A stretch of DNA of 64,000 bases from Sclerodactyla briareus (taxonomy: Eukaryota > Echinodermata > Holothuroidea > Dendrochirotida > Sclerodactylidae): positions 370,952-434,951 of the forward strand of contig JAODTK010002654.1 of the NCBI GenBank assembly GCA_026419785.1, written 5' to 3'. Position 1 is the stretch's first letter; every line of letters begins with the position of its first letter. A program made the translations under genes and the position numbers. Below, piece after piece: positions 1 through 11,340 of this stretch. Under the pieces are notes generated by a model. That model did no database searches, had not been told where the DNA came from, and saw only the letters and a list, made by a program, of their open reading frames with translations.

Positions 1-1251
1 TGACAGTAATACGACTAAATATTGTTTACATTGCGGTTACTAACCAAACCAAAACCATCGACCTTATATAGAATGTTTGCGAAACACCATCTCATAACAG
101 AAGAGTCAAACTCAAACAACAATAAGAGCTCTCCCATGATGTTGAATCCACCGAATCAAAAGCATTTTCGAAATCCATTGCAAAAAAAAAAAAAAAGACC
201 AGGGCGATACTCCTCCAAATTAAAAATTGTGTTCGTTATATTAGGTGCGAATACACCTTCCTATATATCTTTTCATTGAACCCTTTGATCGAGAGAAATG
301 ACTTCGGAAGAACCAATCCTTCGTTTAGTGTACAAGCTGACCGCGATTTCAAAGGAGACCATTGAGTAGGAGTATGGGCCTCAATTACGTAACAGATCCC
401 TATGTTTATCACCCTTCGGAATAATAGAAATTACTCTAAGACGTTGAGTAAAGTGAGGAAAGCAAGGAAAGTGAAGAATGTTCATACCCGTAATTCGAAG
501 ATCGAACCCAAAAATGTCCTAATAGATTCCAACCGATAATATTCACGAAACTCAGCAGTCAATCCATCTGCAGCTCGTCCCAGAAAATTCGGTTATTTGT
601 CATTTTCTTACACAGTATACACTCGACATGCCGCAAAGGACCTTCTAAAAGTAAAAGAATCTAAGTAGACAATGGTATCATATATACCCAGAAGTAGATT
701 TCTTTCAAGTCACATCTTGGATCTCATATCATGGGATCTTAACAGTGTTACTATCCAACTCAAATTACTCGCTTATAATAACAGATCTGTGATAAAAAAT
801 ATCTTCTTAGCCGATTAGTTGACATGACAATCAAATTTTGATCATCTCCACAATCACCAAAAACCGAGAAGCGAAGTCTGAAGCGCTCCATTTTTCTTTT
901 CTTGATGTTTCAGAAGTCAGAGTTAAGCTTCCAATTAATTTACCAAAACAATGCTAGAAATTTACGGATCCTGCCCAAGTTCGTGTTGTGGGGAAGTGAC
1001 GGTGGGGAAATATGGAATCCAGCGTAATGTGCGTGTCCATTTGTAACACCAAGTTTACGCACCGTTCGGCAGCAGGGATGAACACGTCACCGATTCTCAC
1101 AGCAGGAAGACAGACTTTTTCGAGTTGCGATCTGGAACCGAATAAAATGAATCAGTTGTATATATAACGTATGTATGACGAACGCAGCTCCAGTGAGCTG
1201 CTGAAGGGTGGCGCAGGTAGCTATTACCACCTGATCGAGCAAAAACACTAT
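1..1251 (-). mobile_element. Tx1/L1-like LINE ORF2 fragment (end of endonuclease, linker, start of RT)
   Basis: Read on the minus strand in several frames. The part nearest the window start resembles the first half of an L1/Tx1-type reverse transcriptase: an IIPKGDKHRDLL-like stretch (about 360-420), then a PISLLN-like and DQ-like segment, then a motif-A-like MDFENAFDSVD (about 130-180). A DGLTAEF stretch at about 540-600 matches the start of the RT domain in this group. The segment 600-960 aligns base by base with 26200-26580, and 1130-1250 with 27150-27240. The element is cut by the window edge and by the insertion at 1252. Frameshifts and stops exclude function. Clade placement (Tx1/L1) rests on motif resemblance only. 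Confidence 0.55.
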
Positions 1252-2224
1252 AGCCCGTCGCACACCGAACCCGACTGACCCGGACCCGGACCGAAACAAG
1301 ACAAAAACCTGTGGTTGTGTCGAATTTTAGATGGTTTTGTCTTGTCTAGGTCGGGTCTAGGTCGGGTCTGGCGTCAGCCGCACACCGAACAAACTCGCAC
1401 GTACAAAACCCACAAAAACTCGTACCAAATGAAAATGGAGGAATCTCACAGAAACTGCGCGTCTTAGCACTAAGATTCCTAATGTTAGTATGAATGAATT
1501 CGAGGAGGAGAGGAGGCAAGGCCTTTTGTGTGAACAACATGTAGATACTTTTGTGATTTTTTTATGGTCTCTGTTTTTTCCTTTGATAAGTGGAAATGGA
1601 AAAACAAAAGAGGATGTTTATCGTGTAGGATTAATCACCTGCGAGGGGAGTGACTATAGGAGCGTAGCAGAGTGAGGGAGTGTCCGCTCGGCATACCAAA
1701 GGACCCTGGATCGAATCCCGCCGTACCCACAAACGCGATGTAGGAAAGTGCTGCATCATCCTTCGATATTTTTACCATCGCATTGTAATACTTTTCCAAG
1801 TTCGATGTATGTTCCCTGCCTTTTATGTTTCCATTACTATCAATGCCTATACTTGCATCATACAGGCATGGCTTGTCTGCATAACTACATAACAGAATTT
1901 TCTTTTCTTTCGAAACCACTCGGGCGCCGCCATCTTTACATGCGGTTAGCACGTTGATGGTACAACGCGTTCTTATTGGCTGTAGGAGCATTTTGTCGCG
2001 TCGGGCTCGATTTTACGCGCACGAACCGGCCGATTTCGACCGGCAAAACACAATATCAACATGTTTGATATGCAAACCTGTAAAACTTGTTAAACTTTTA
2101 AACCAGTCTGAAGGAGTCGGGTTCGAAACAAATTTTTCAACTCACCGACCCGACCCGACTCGGAGCTAACTAGAAAATGGTCGGTCTCAGTTCGGGTTCC
2201 GTGTCGGGCCGTGTGTGGCGGGCT
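1252..2224. mobile_element. Nonautonomous DNA-transposon-like insertion with GC-rich inverted ends
   Basis: The left end begins AGCCCGTCGCACACCG and the right end, reverse complemented, begins AGCCCGCCACACACGG, so the ends are imperfect inverted repeats. Both are followed by runs of CCGAC/CCGGA-type subterminal repeats (1265-1300, 1347-1400, 2110-2215). The insertion interrupts the Tx1-associated repeat. The uninterrupted version at 56347-56430 reads straight through the junction, which fixes the borders to within a base or two. No transposase frame is visible in the 973 bp. No clear target duplication is seen. Superfamily not assigned. Confidence 0.6.
1640..1735 (+). repeat. tRNA-derived SINE-like head inside the 1.25-2.22 kb element
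   Basis: An A-box-like TAGCAGAGTGAGG lies at 1665-1677 and a B-box-like GGATCGAATCC at 1708-1718, a spacing of 30 bases as in tRNA genes. No full cloverleaf can be drawn, so this is a SINE head or tRNA relic, not a tRNA gene. The following 200 bases show no recognised SINE central domain. Confidence 0.45.
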
Positions 2225-3150
2225 TGTCGATGATTTTTTTTTTCATCTTTGGAGATAATGCACTTTGAAGTCAAAAACCAACCAAACAATTGGTATTCTC
2301 CTGGTCAAGTCAAGCCTATATGGGCTGCTGCTGCCTGCATAGTATTGCCGAAATGTTACTAGTAGTCTCATTCCGTGCATCTGCACTTTGCAAATCATGG
2401 TTACATCTAAAGGTCTATCCATTTGATCGCGCACTTTGTCATAATACAGACCGGGGCGCACTCTCGACGACCTACGCGCCGTAGTTTTTTCGTGTAGGCC
2501 TATTGTTAAATTTTTTTCCGGACTCCACACACACATATATTGCTCTTTGGCTGAAGTATCCCGTATCCACTAAGCCATTGTGGATATCATGCCTTTCGTG
2601 CGCGTGTTCTCTGCATTGACCAATGAACATTGCATCATCTGTATTTATAGCCCATGTTCCTACTATATATGATTGTCTGTGTTCATTGAGCGTTATGTAA
2701 TTGCTTTTACTTCGTTGATTGTTTGTCTGTCAAGTTGGCGGCGTCATAGCTTTCCAAATTACACATCGCATAATCATCTGCATCAGTGAGCAGAAAATAT
2801 ATGCGTGTACACTGAGATAGATAAAACCATGTATAATTGATTCTTGATGCGTCCCACTCAGCTAACTTCGAACGGAGAACTTTTCCTCACTGACTACCAC
2901 AACACTAAGACAAAGGCAAACTAATGAAATTTCTTGGTCAGGTTAGTGTTCATTTGCATCATTTATAACATCGTCTCCTCCGAGTTATACTTATTGTTCT
3001 GCTATCATGTCGGGGTCTATTTTTTTATTTAGGCACTCATCTAAGCTATAGGTCAGACTTTAAGCCAACCGACGCTCATAGGTCGAAATGCCAGGGACGT
3101 GGTGAACCGTGAACCAATATAAATATGTATTGGGAAATCTGGAGGATGAA
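2225..3150. repeat. Dispersed repeat, copy 1 (also at 27300-28300 and 56430-56900)
   Basis: Starts with the sequence continuing the interrupted Tx1 fragment, then a GGGCTGCTGCTGCCTG tract, a conserved CATTTGATCGCGCAC segment and an ACCTACGCGCCGTAG segment, all shared with the two other copies. In every copy it lies directly beside the Tx1-like endonuclease remnant, so it may be the 5' part of that LINE, but no ORF1 or zinc-knuckle motif could be read. No conserved frame. Confidence 0.6.
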
Positions 3151-3162
3151 AAGCTCATGCTT

Positions 3163-3400
3163 CCCGTCCGGGATTTTCGAACCGCTGGACTCTTTGGTCT
3201 TTCGGTACGCGCCTGTCAATTGAGCTAAGAAGTCAACTGGTGGTTTTGATCCGAGGAACTTGCTACTTTCACTGTGAGGCTCATGGCGCTAACCCGGGAT
3301 TCGAACCCGCGGACTCTTGCGTTTACGAGGCAAGCGCCCTTCCAATTGAGCTCAGCAAGTCAACTGATGGTCTCGAACCCGAGGACTCTACCTTTCCACG
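3163..3400 (-). repeat. Array of tRNA-like units (pseudo-tRNA / SINE heads)
   Basis: On the minus strand three B-box-like motifs occur: GGTTCGAAAATCC (3171-3183), GGTTCGAATCC (3298-3308) and GGTTCGAGACC (3369-3379). Two have an upstream A-box-like TAGCTCAATTG or GAGCTCAATTGG (about 3216-3228 and 3341-3352). The central unit resembles tRNA-Thr with a CGT-like anticodon, but its anticodon loop is two bases too long and the acceptor stem does not pair, so it is not a functional tRNA. Units repeat about every 100-125 bases. The array is absent from the paralogous place in copy 2 (about 28350-28590). Confidence 0.6.
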
Positions 3401-4462
3401 TGGGACTCTGGCGTGGGATCTATCTCGAGCAAGAGTCCGGGGTCCGGATCCATGTGGGGGAGCCATGAGCTTTTCAACATTTCCGGATTTCCGAACTTCC
3501 CGCCCCCCTTCTCTCCTCCTATATATATGTCTTGTTTTTCACTGTTTGATGAACGGTCATGGTGCTCATCAGTGGAATGGACACAATTTTGCAGCGTTTT
3601 TCTCGCATTCCTGTTGGTGGGTATCGGGAGTTCAAGGTATGTCTCTCTGTAGGTTGGGGGAGGCGAGGGGGGGGGGTTCTTAAATGCGGTGGAGCAGAAG
3701 CAGCTGCGCCCGCCTCCGTGCATCCCAGATGATAGATAATCTTTCTAAGGTGAGGTCAGTGGGGTAAGCAGGGGGTTCAATCCAGTCAGGGAGGAAATGC
3801 GCTGGTTCAGCTCCTATTAATAAGTGAGATAAGATGGTCTTTGGTGACTCCAAAATATAGTGGGTGATGTGCCTGGCATCTCACTACAGTGTTTGCTTGT
3901 CGACCATCACAGAACCCCATATCCCAGAAATTGGAGTCCTCGCCTGTGACTTGTTGTGTTTATTTTTTCAAGAATTTATGAATGACGTCACGGGGAAGAA
4001 GCTAGGGGGCGGTGTGGATGCGGCCATAGTAAAGTTGCATTAATGGCGCCGTCGATACAGGGCATAGGCACCTAAATGAGTGATATTTGTGACGAATTTT
4101 TTTTTTAATGATTTGTTTTTTAATTCAGATCCATCTATGAGTCTTTTTGTTAAACATTATAGAAGATCCACGCAGTCCCCCGTGATTCACAAGAGTTATT
4201 TTGCAATGACCGATTGAAGCCTTATCATCGCATCGGATCGTCCATTATAAAAAAAAACACTATTAACCGCTAACCTTTCTATTCACATGACCTCGTCATA
4301 GGGTCATTTGTAAATTTTTAGGAAAAACCTTTGAGTTTGCATGCAGATCATACAGTCTAGTCCGTGGCGCACAAGGTGCCCTGGTTCGTTTCCTAATAAT
4401 TCCTACTGATATCACAACTATACCACACTGCTGAATCCTGAGTGGGTCAGCCAGGTAAGTAG

Positions 4463-4855
4463 TTGGAGGCCAGCAAAAAGATATCTGTGTTGGGAAATGA
4501 GATACTAGACATTTCCAGCCCAAAAATTATGACCAACGTGAACGAAGACGGAAAACTGGACGAGTTCTATCAGCAAACTGCGCCACTGTGCCCAAATATC
4601 TGTTCTTTCCCACTTTCGGTGCGCACCCCCCTCTCCGTTTTACAATCAACAGCAGGGCAAAGTGACGGAATCCGTAGTATGGCTGATCCCTATACGCCTA
4701 TAATTATACAAAATGAACAGCTCCCCAGCGCAACTAACTCCACAGTCGTAGAAGGCAAGAGGGTCAATGTCTCACCCAATGCACCCTTAACATATATGGA
4801 ATGTAGCCAACATGGTGATACACGGGGAACATGCCTCTTTGGCGGCAAGGATTGA
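4463..4855 (+). CDS. Unrecognised 130-codon open frame, doubtful
   Basis: An open frame from ATG to TGA with fairly even amino-acid use and no low complexity. It is not seen in copy 2: similarity between the duplicated copies ends at about 4443/32895, so it lies in sequence private to copy 1. A strong splice-donor-like CAGGTAAGTAG lies just upstream at 4451-4461, which would not fit with the ATG being in the same exon. No domain is recognised. It may be a chance frame or a relic of a mobile element inserted at 4.44-8.29 kb. Confidence 0.2.
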   Translation: MEASKKISVLGNEILDISSPKIMTNVNEDGKLDEFYQQTAPLCPNICSFPLSVRTPLSVLQSTAGQSDGIRSMADPYTPIIIQNEQLPSATNSTVVEGKRVNVSPNAPLTYMECSQHGDTRGTCLFGGKD

Positions 4856-5289
4856 GAGATTTCTCGGAATGAAAATTGTCAACAGCCTCAATGGTTCAGG
4901 GAGTGCCATTTCCGGCATCTAGTAGTCCTCCAGGCTCACAATTTTTTTTAACCCGCTCCGCGCGAACGAAAAGTAAGTATTATCCATCTAAATTACTGTA
5001 AAAATCCTACGTCCTACGTCGCTGGCCTTTACGTTCACTCGCGGTCTCATACACAAGAATGTAGAGACTTGTTCCAGTCATATTTCCACTGTCACAACGC
5101 TCCTTTGTCTGCCATTCTCGCCATTTGCCTGACTTTGCAGCGTTAGTTGATTCCTTTATGGAAGTTGTTTCCTAGCCACGTTAGAAAAGTTGCAATAGAA
5201 TGATTATGGGGTATGTGTGTGTTAATTCCTTCCTATGAACCATGAACCAATTGCAGTGCCGTCTGGTTGCACCAATTTTTGTGATCTTT
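4856..5289. other. No recognised feature
   Basis: Part of the 3.8 kb segment present only in copy 1. Nothing beyond scattered AT-rich and TACGTC-type words is seen. Confidence 0.5.
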
Positions 5290-6175
5290 CGCATGTGATG
5301 GCCACGATCCCACAGCTTGGTTGCGCTCTTGCTTAAGAGGAAACTTGATCAGTTGGAAAGTGCCTTCGATAGTGGCCAAGTTGTGTTACAGGCGGTCAAA
5401 CCACCAGGAGGGCAACACTCTCCACCGGAATTCCAAGTCGGGTCAGCCTCGGGCAAATCCTTATGATACTGCCCAGCGGGCTATCACTTCGGATTCCTCC
5501 GGTCAGGACACTCCTCTATCCACAGCTGGGCACCGCGCCACAGCGGCTATCGTTGCGTCGCAGTGCTTCAGTGCGAAGGCGCGGAGCTCTCGCGTATTAG
5601 TAATGAGCCTGGCCTGGCCCACTCCGCTCAATGGTTACGAAGGTTTCCTGGTTGGCCCGGGTTCCTCTAGACGCCTCAGATGCACTCCTTCTGCTGTCTT
5701 GAGGATGAGGTTTCGAATGATGTCCATCCCAGCCGAGGAACACATCCCCCAGCCATTGAAAAAACGACTGTTCAAGCTTGTCAGCATACACTGTGGCTAC
5801 TGTCACTCCTCCGTTGGCTCACGTCAAACTTATTGAAGGCCGACGTAGCTTCCTTAGGCTTTCGAAAGCAGCCCTGAGCGTATGACCAGCAATCTGTGGT
5901 CAGATCAGTTCTGCTGAAACTGGCACTCCTGAAAGACCTCGCAGTTCATAGCATCCCCCATCCCCCGTCATAAGTACATGGTCGACTCCTTGACGTGATT
6001 CCCTCTTGGGTACAAGTCGCAGCGCCTCGCATCCGATCTTTGGAAACCAGATCCCACGACTTTCAAGTCAAGTAGCCACGGTTGCCAGATCCGTGAGGGC
6101 CAATACATGCTCACCCATCCCTGCTGCCTACTGACATGCTAAGGCATTGAAATCACCGAGAATGATGATTATAAC
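5290..6175 (-). mobile_element. RTE/CR1-group LINE fragment: AP-endonuclease end plus linker
   Basis: On the minus strand the bases at 6143-6174 read IIIILGDFNA, the Mg-binding GDFN motif of apurinic-type endonucleases of non-LTR retrotransposons. Further on, a GMGEHVL-like stretch, a VDHVL-like stretch (about 5985) and SDHRLLVIRSG (about 5880-5915) follow in the order found in RTE-type elements: GDFNA, GWEH, DYIL, SDH. The linker that follows (5600-5870) includes a short KFDVSQ-like stretch and an open 69-codon part. Frameshifts occur about every 100 bases. RT is missing. It lies within sequence private to copy 1. Confidence 0.6.
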
Positions 6176-8294
6176 CCTAATCCCTAACTTCTCATCCCAC
6201 AACCTACAAAGTTGATATTATTGATAATCCATACCCCTTTTTTCAGATCGGATGATCGGCCATTTCTGCGCTGTTCTGTGGTCGTTCTCTGTGTAGTTGT
6301 TGAAGTTGCAGAAGTGGCCTTCAATATTCACGTTACTCACAAGAATCTGAGTACTAAAACATACACATGGAATCTTCATATTGTGTTCTCGCTATGTTGA
6401 TGATGTTTTGTTTTTTTACTTCTTCTCGCTGGGAGCGTTTTTTTTACATTTTTGGTTGCCCTTTCAACCTCGGTTACAGCAAATGTTGTGTTTAACTATA
6501 ACATACATGTCAGCGACCAGTATTTTGATTATTTTCATATAGTTTCCATGTGGTAATTAGGAAGTCCAAAGCCCTATTCAACGGTGTACTCCTACTAATT
6601 CGCAATGAGCAAACCACTTGCCCTGACCTCACCGCGCCTCCATTGTTTATGCTAACTGACTCAATTTGCAGGCATCGCTCTATATCACAATACCCCCTTA
6701 ATAATCGACCGCTCATATTTAGTTAGTGGTAAGCTCCGGCATTGCGAATTCCATCGACCGGAGGCTCGGTACGCGTTGGAACCGAGTACCTACTGCTCCT
6801 TTTCGATATTTTCCACTGGTGTCCTTATTCACAATTATGGTGTTTATTCGATTTTGGGACAGTTTTATTTCGAATTTGGGCGTTCGATCGTGTCTTGATA
6901 TTCTGGACATTTCTTTTTCTTGCCTTGTAAGAGCATAAGAACGCTATGAAATGCACCACTCCAGCGATGTTGCTCACAAACCTCGAATCCGCCTGAGATT
7001 TCTCAAAATTCTGATGTTCTAACATGTTGATATATTTTCTTCAATTGAGCACGTATAGGTTTTCCTGTAATTTAGATAGAATAAGTTAACAGCGCAATTA
7101 ACGTTAACGTTCGTATTCGCCAGAGAAATCATGGCAGTAATCCTAAAGTTGCATGGTAGCTGTAGTGAAGGTATAATTAGGCAATGAAGAGCCTTCAACG
7201 GAGTTTACAGGTTATCGTGATATTGATCCATGACAAACCTTTCAAAATCGATAGTGGAAAATTGCGCATTCTTAGTTCACTATCTCATCGCGAGGAGGAA
7301 TTGCCTGGATGCTGGTTTTTCCTTATTGGGATTCGTAATAAATTTTCCGTCGCTTCATTCACTCCCCCAACATCTACATCACAGCGCCTACTCATTCTCC
7401 CTACTACTACACCTGGTCTCACCATCCACCCCGGGTATACACCGTAGTGATTATATCTAATTGCCCTACGACCCCACCGATTTTTAATTTTCACATCCAC
7501 GAAATCATTTGCCGCAGTGTTGAAACTTTGTTTTTTTTTTCACTTTACGCAACATGATCGGTGATTGAATTTTCGAATGGGCAACAGTGGGCTCCGCCGA
7601 ACCGCTCTGACGGCGGCCAACTTGGATTTTTGCGAAAACTGATTTTTCAATTATTTGCCGCGTTTTGAAGCATGCGATCATTTGAGACGCAACTTTGTTT
7701 CCGATGTTTGTTTCTTTCGACCCGACTTTCATTTCTGGCCCCCTACGACCCAACTCGGTGGCCCTTTTTCAAATTCCAGGTTCGCACGTTTCGGACAAAA
7801 CATCATTTCAGACCATAATTTCGCGCCATAGGACCGCCATCCAACGGCCATTTGAATTTCGCGAATCTTCTGTTTTTAACTGCCGATTTGCATATTTCCT
7901 TTTTCCCTACGTCCCTGGGTCAGAATCCCCCCTGATCAACAAAACAAAACATGTCTAAGTCACCCTCCGTTTGATCGAAGTGGGTATATCATACCACGTT
8001 GGCGTTCACCCGCCAGGCGAATGCTTGCTTTTTCACTAGATGTCATCAGCATCTTCCGACAGCGACGACGAACACTATGTCATCACAGTTGCAACATGTT
8101 GTTTATTAATGAGGGGCAATGTACCGGCTAGATTTTAGCATTCTAGCTGCATTATCTGTGTGTTCTTGTTAAGATTATATTTTCTCAAGAATATCACACT
8201 CTGGTGAATTTGATGGATATAGTCCTGAATAAGAACGAACTCTATGTTTTTCTTTCGATATATTACCTTCAAAGACGATTAAACTTTAAAATGA
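6176..8294. other. Gene-free stretch, no recognised element
   Basis: Rest of the copy-1-private segment. The part at 7555-7960 has several GCGGCCAACTTGGA / CCATTTGAATTTCGCG words like those of old invertebrate repeats, but no boundaries are visible. Short frames here are not supported by any motif. Confidence 0.45.
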
Positions 8295-11200
8295 GTTCAT
8301 TAACTCCTTATTTTCCTTTCACTAATAACTCCACAGGATACCTCTCTTGTCTAGTGATTGTGGCTTGCACTGAGCGGAAAATTCTTGGGTTACTGCGACA
8401 GTAAGTTTCGTGTTGATTTTTTCGAGATTGCACGAGATTGTATACCCTGACTGTCTTACAATTTAAACAGGCAAATGAGGAGTGGAGTGGGCGTTCCGAG
8501 AATCTCTCCTCGTCAATGAGAATACTAATGTTACAGGGGTTCGGTTGTTCTGTGTTCTTGATTCTGCATTAAGTAAAATGTGTGTATATGCTAGCGAGGA
8601 TGTTTCTGAATGCAGCAATCCAGACCCGTATGGAAATAATTTCTGATTCAATCGCGAATGATTGTTCCAATTATCTCGCCAGGAGGTAACTTTGTTACAA
8701 TACTTTTTACTTCTAACACCGGGGTGGAGCGAGTGTTTACTCAAGTGACTGGCCTTAGGAAATATTTGGAATTATGGCATATGTTCTTTTGCATCATTTC
8801 GTTTTTCATTTATGTTTTCTCCGTTTTCCCTGAGTGGCTGGCACAATTGTTAGAGTCCGTCAGCCTCCCACCTGGGAAACCGGGAATCAATCTAGTCGGT
8901 TATACTAGATACTTTTGTCCTTCGCTGGGCGGCTCAGCACAAGAGATGGGAGCAGGGAATGGAACTGCCGCGTGTTCCGACATTCACAGCAGGTGGGCCT
9001 GAGCCGAGGTGTCGGGGATCAGCCCCCCCCCCCCTCCTCCGCCTAGCGCCGTTCACAGTCGTGTGCTCTAACTTCCTCTTCTCCTTTCCGTGTTTCCTGC
9101 AGAATATCGAGTTTTCTCCCTCTATAATGAGGACATGACTGCATGAAGCGTCTTCGGAGGTGGTGGGATCATCAGTGACTATGGGTGCTTTCTGAAAATG
9201 ATACCATTCATGGTATGTGGGGCACAATACACTGTAACGGGACAACTTCCGATAACGTTACTGAGAGTAAACGACTACCCAATGTCGAGCCCTTATCATA
9301 CGACAGTTCCAGCAGAAGAATATTGAATAAATATCTGTGAACCACAATCCCGTATAACCTTTGTGGAGAACATATTTGGAGTCACTTTTGTTAGCTACTA
9401 GGACGAAGATGGAGCTCATCTGACGCTATTAAATATTATATCTGGTATTTTGTGTTAGCACATCATACAGTGGAACGCCAAACACTTTAACTTTCACTCG
9501 ACGAGAAGACCTCATCCCCGCAGACTAGTCTCAAATTATTGTGCATATCATGCATTCATGTAACATAGGAGACCAACAATTGCAGCTGTCAGTGGTGTCG
9601 GCGAAACAGGGTCTTTCCGGTTTTTGCGGATAGCAGTTGCATTTCTTTCGTTTTTTTCTTTTTTTCTTCTGCGAAATTCCAAAAGGCTATTCATGGTATA
9701 TAATATTTAAAGCCCACAACAGTTGTCTGCCTCAGAGTTCGTCTTTCCCGGAAAGGATCATTCTTCGCCTCCTCATGCGTGTTTTTCATTGCAAACGATT
9801 TTGGCCAAATCGCTGTCCTAACCTGTATCATGGTATACAGATTACAATGCTTCATCGCTCGTATGTCCCTTGCCTAGCCTACATTGTCGAAATGCTTCCA
9901 GTGGTGTATCCTCCTCTTCTCATCAATCCTTTTATTGATCCGCTACCGTTTTTTTCCTTATGGAGTTACTGTACAATCATACAAACTTCACACTATGTTC
10001 ATTCAATTTAGGAGTACAGGGTATGCCCCGCCTCGTGCTCTCTATTTGTCTTTCACAGTTTCAGTGAGTACCATGTGTGTCCGTTTTGGACTTCTAATAT
10101 GATGATACAATGCGCGCCTTAGTCCAAGCAAACAAGTGTGACTCATCAATCGTAACAGCGCTATTGGAGTGCAGTGGCGGTCTAATTTAGGACTTGTATG
10201 CCATTAGTATATCGCGAGCTGACGGTACTTTCATAATTTATTTGAACTTTGAATCTAGAGGGGCCGAAAATAATATTCAAAGGTAAGTTTCGTAGGCGTA
10301 CCGTGTGGGCGGCGCTATGTGTGTCGGACCCTTCAACTTGTAGTCAATGCTTTTGCCTGTTGCACAACCGGCATTATGTCAAAGTTTAAGACCGTTTCAT
10401 CAAGGACGAATCCATTTACCTATTTACTCAAAATATTTTGAACCACTTGCCTTTGAAACCGACTACACGATATGATAAATGCCAATGAGAAATTTCAAAT
10501 ATCAATTAGATGACTAAATAGACCTCTGCTGATTTTAAATCTGAAAACTGAAACTTATGTACATGTCCTCAATAGGGGAATGTACATATCGATAATGAGC
10601 TTCATCCACCCATGCACGTTGACTTTCCATTTCTACAATAGGTACCACAAACCCAACAATGCCCTGATCTTCAGACACAAAAGGACTCTCTTCCAGACGG
10701 AACCTATATACCACAGTTCATAAGATCAACCACCAATTCTGAATCCCTTTCGCAAAGAGTTACGCTCTATCTCACGCTCGGATGTAATGGAAGCCTCCTC
10801 ATACTTGTGTACTCTTTGTAGTACGGGGCCCTGGGCTCACCGTGTTCACAAGGGTTTCAGACTTGACCTCTGCTGACCACACCCGAAAGCACTAGGGATG
10901 TACTCATCAGAGGGCGGAATGGGGAAAAGCCATAGCTTCCAACGCAAGTCAATCAAGAGTCCTTCCAACACAAGTGAAGTAACTATTCCATTTGTCCATG
11001 GGCAAGTCAAGTCCCGAGTCGTTTTGCGCATTCCCGTCAAATTGTCACGTCATTTGTTTAAGGATACAAAAAACACAGGTGACAAGCGAAACATAAACCA
11101 GGAATGCAAAACTGTTGGACAGCTGCGACAAGACATCGTGTGGTACACTTAGCTATATGTAGCTACATAGTACTGCGTCCGGCTAGAGATTTAGGCGGGC

Positions 11201-11340
11201 TATCGAAAATGCTGCATGCCAAGCTAGAAACACAGAAGATTTTTCGAAAGTTCTGCAGTCTGCCACTAATATAGTTGAAAGCCCATGATGACCGCCGTCA
11301 GAGCAGTCGTGCAACACCCATTTCTAACCTCAAATTCTCG
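8295..11340. repeat. Paralogous block shared with 33105-35970
   Basis: Long collinear similarity, for instance CGAGAATCTCTCCTCGTCAA at 8496 and 33322, CCAAAAGGCTATTCATGG at 9680 and 34461, and a GATTTAGGCGG word at 11188 and 35839. Frames are not preserved between the copies, so it appears noncoding apart from the SINE at 8828. Its last third (10560-10870) contains single diverged units of the 305 bp satellite found at 14.65 kb. Confidence 0.8.
8828..8975 (+). mobile_element. tRNA-derived SINE with Nin-like central domain, copy 1 (degraded)
   Basis: Begins with a tRNA-like head (GAGTGGCTGGCACAATTG, then a degraded B box near 8880-8890), followed by GTCGGTTATAC and a central CTTCGCTGGGCGGCTCAGCA. 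The better-preserved twin is at 33646-33800. Because both sit at the same place in the duplicated block, insertion predates the duplication. The head plus CGCTTGGCGCTCAGC-type centre is what I know from Nin-type SINEs of invertebrates. Confidence 0.6.

Noticed and set aside
3280..3358. A functional tRNA-Thr gene
   Set aside because: Anticodon loop two bases too long and the acceptor stem does not pair.
3240..3683. 147-codon plus-strand frame
   Set aside because: It runs antisense across the tRNA-like array and has no counterpart in copy 2.
5321..5836. 171-codon plus-strand frame, the longest in the window
   Set aside because: It is antisense to the LINE endonuclease/linker read on the minus strand, which has ordered motifs; the plus frame has none.
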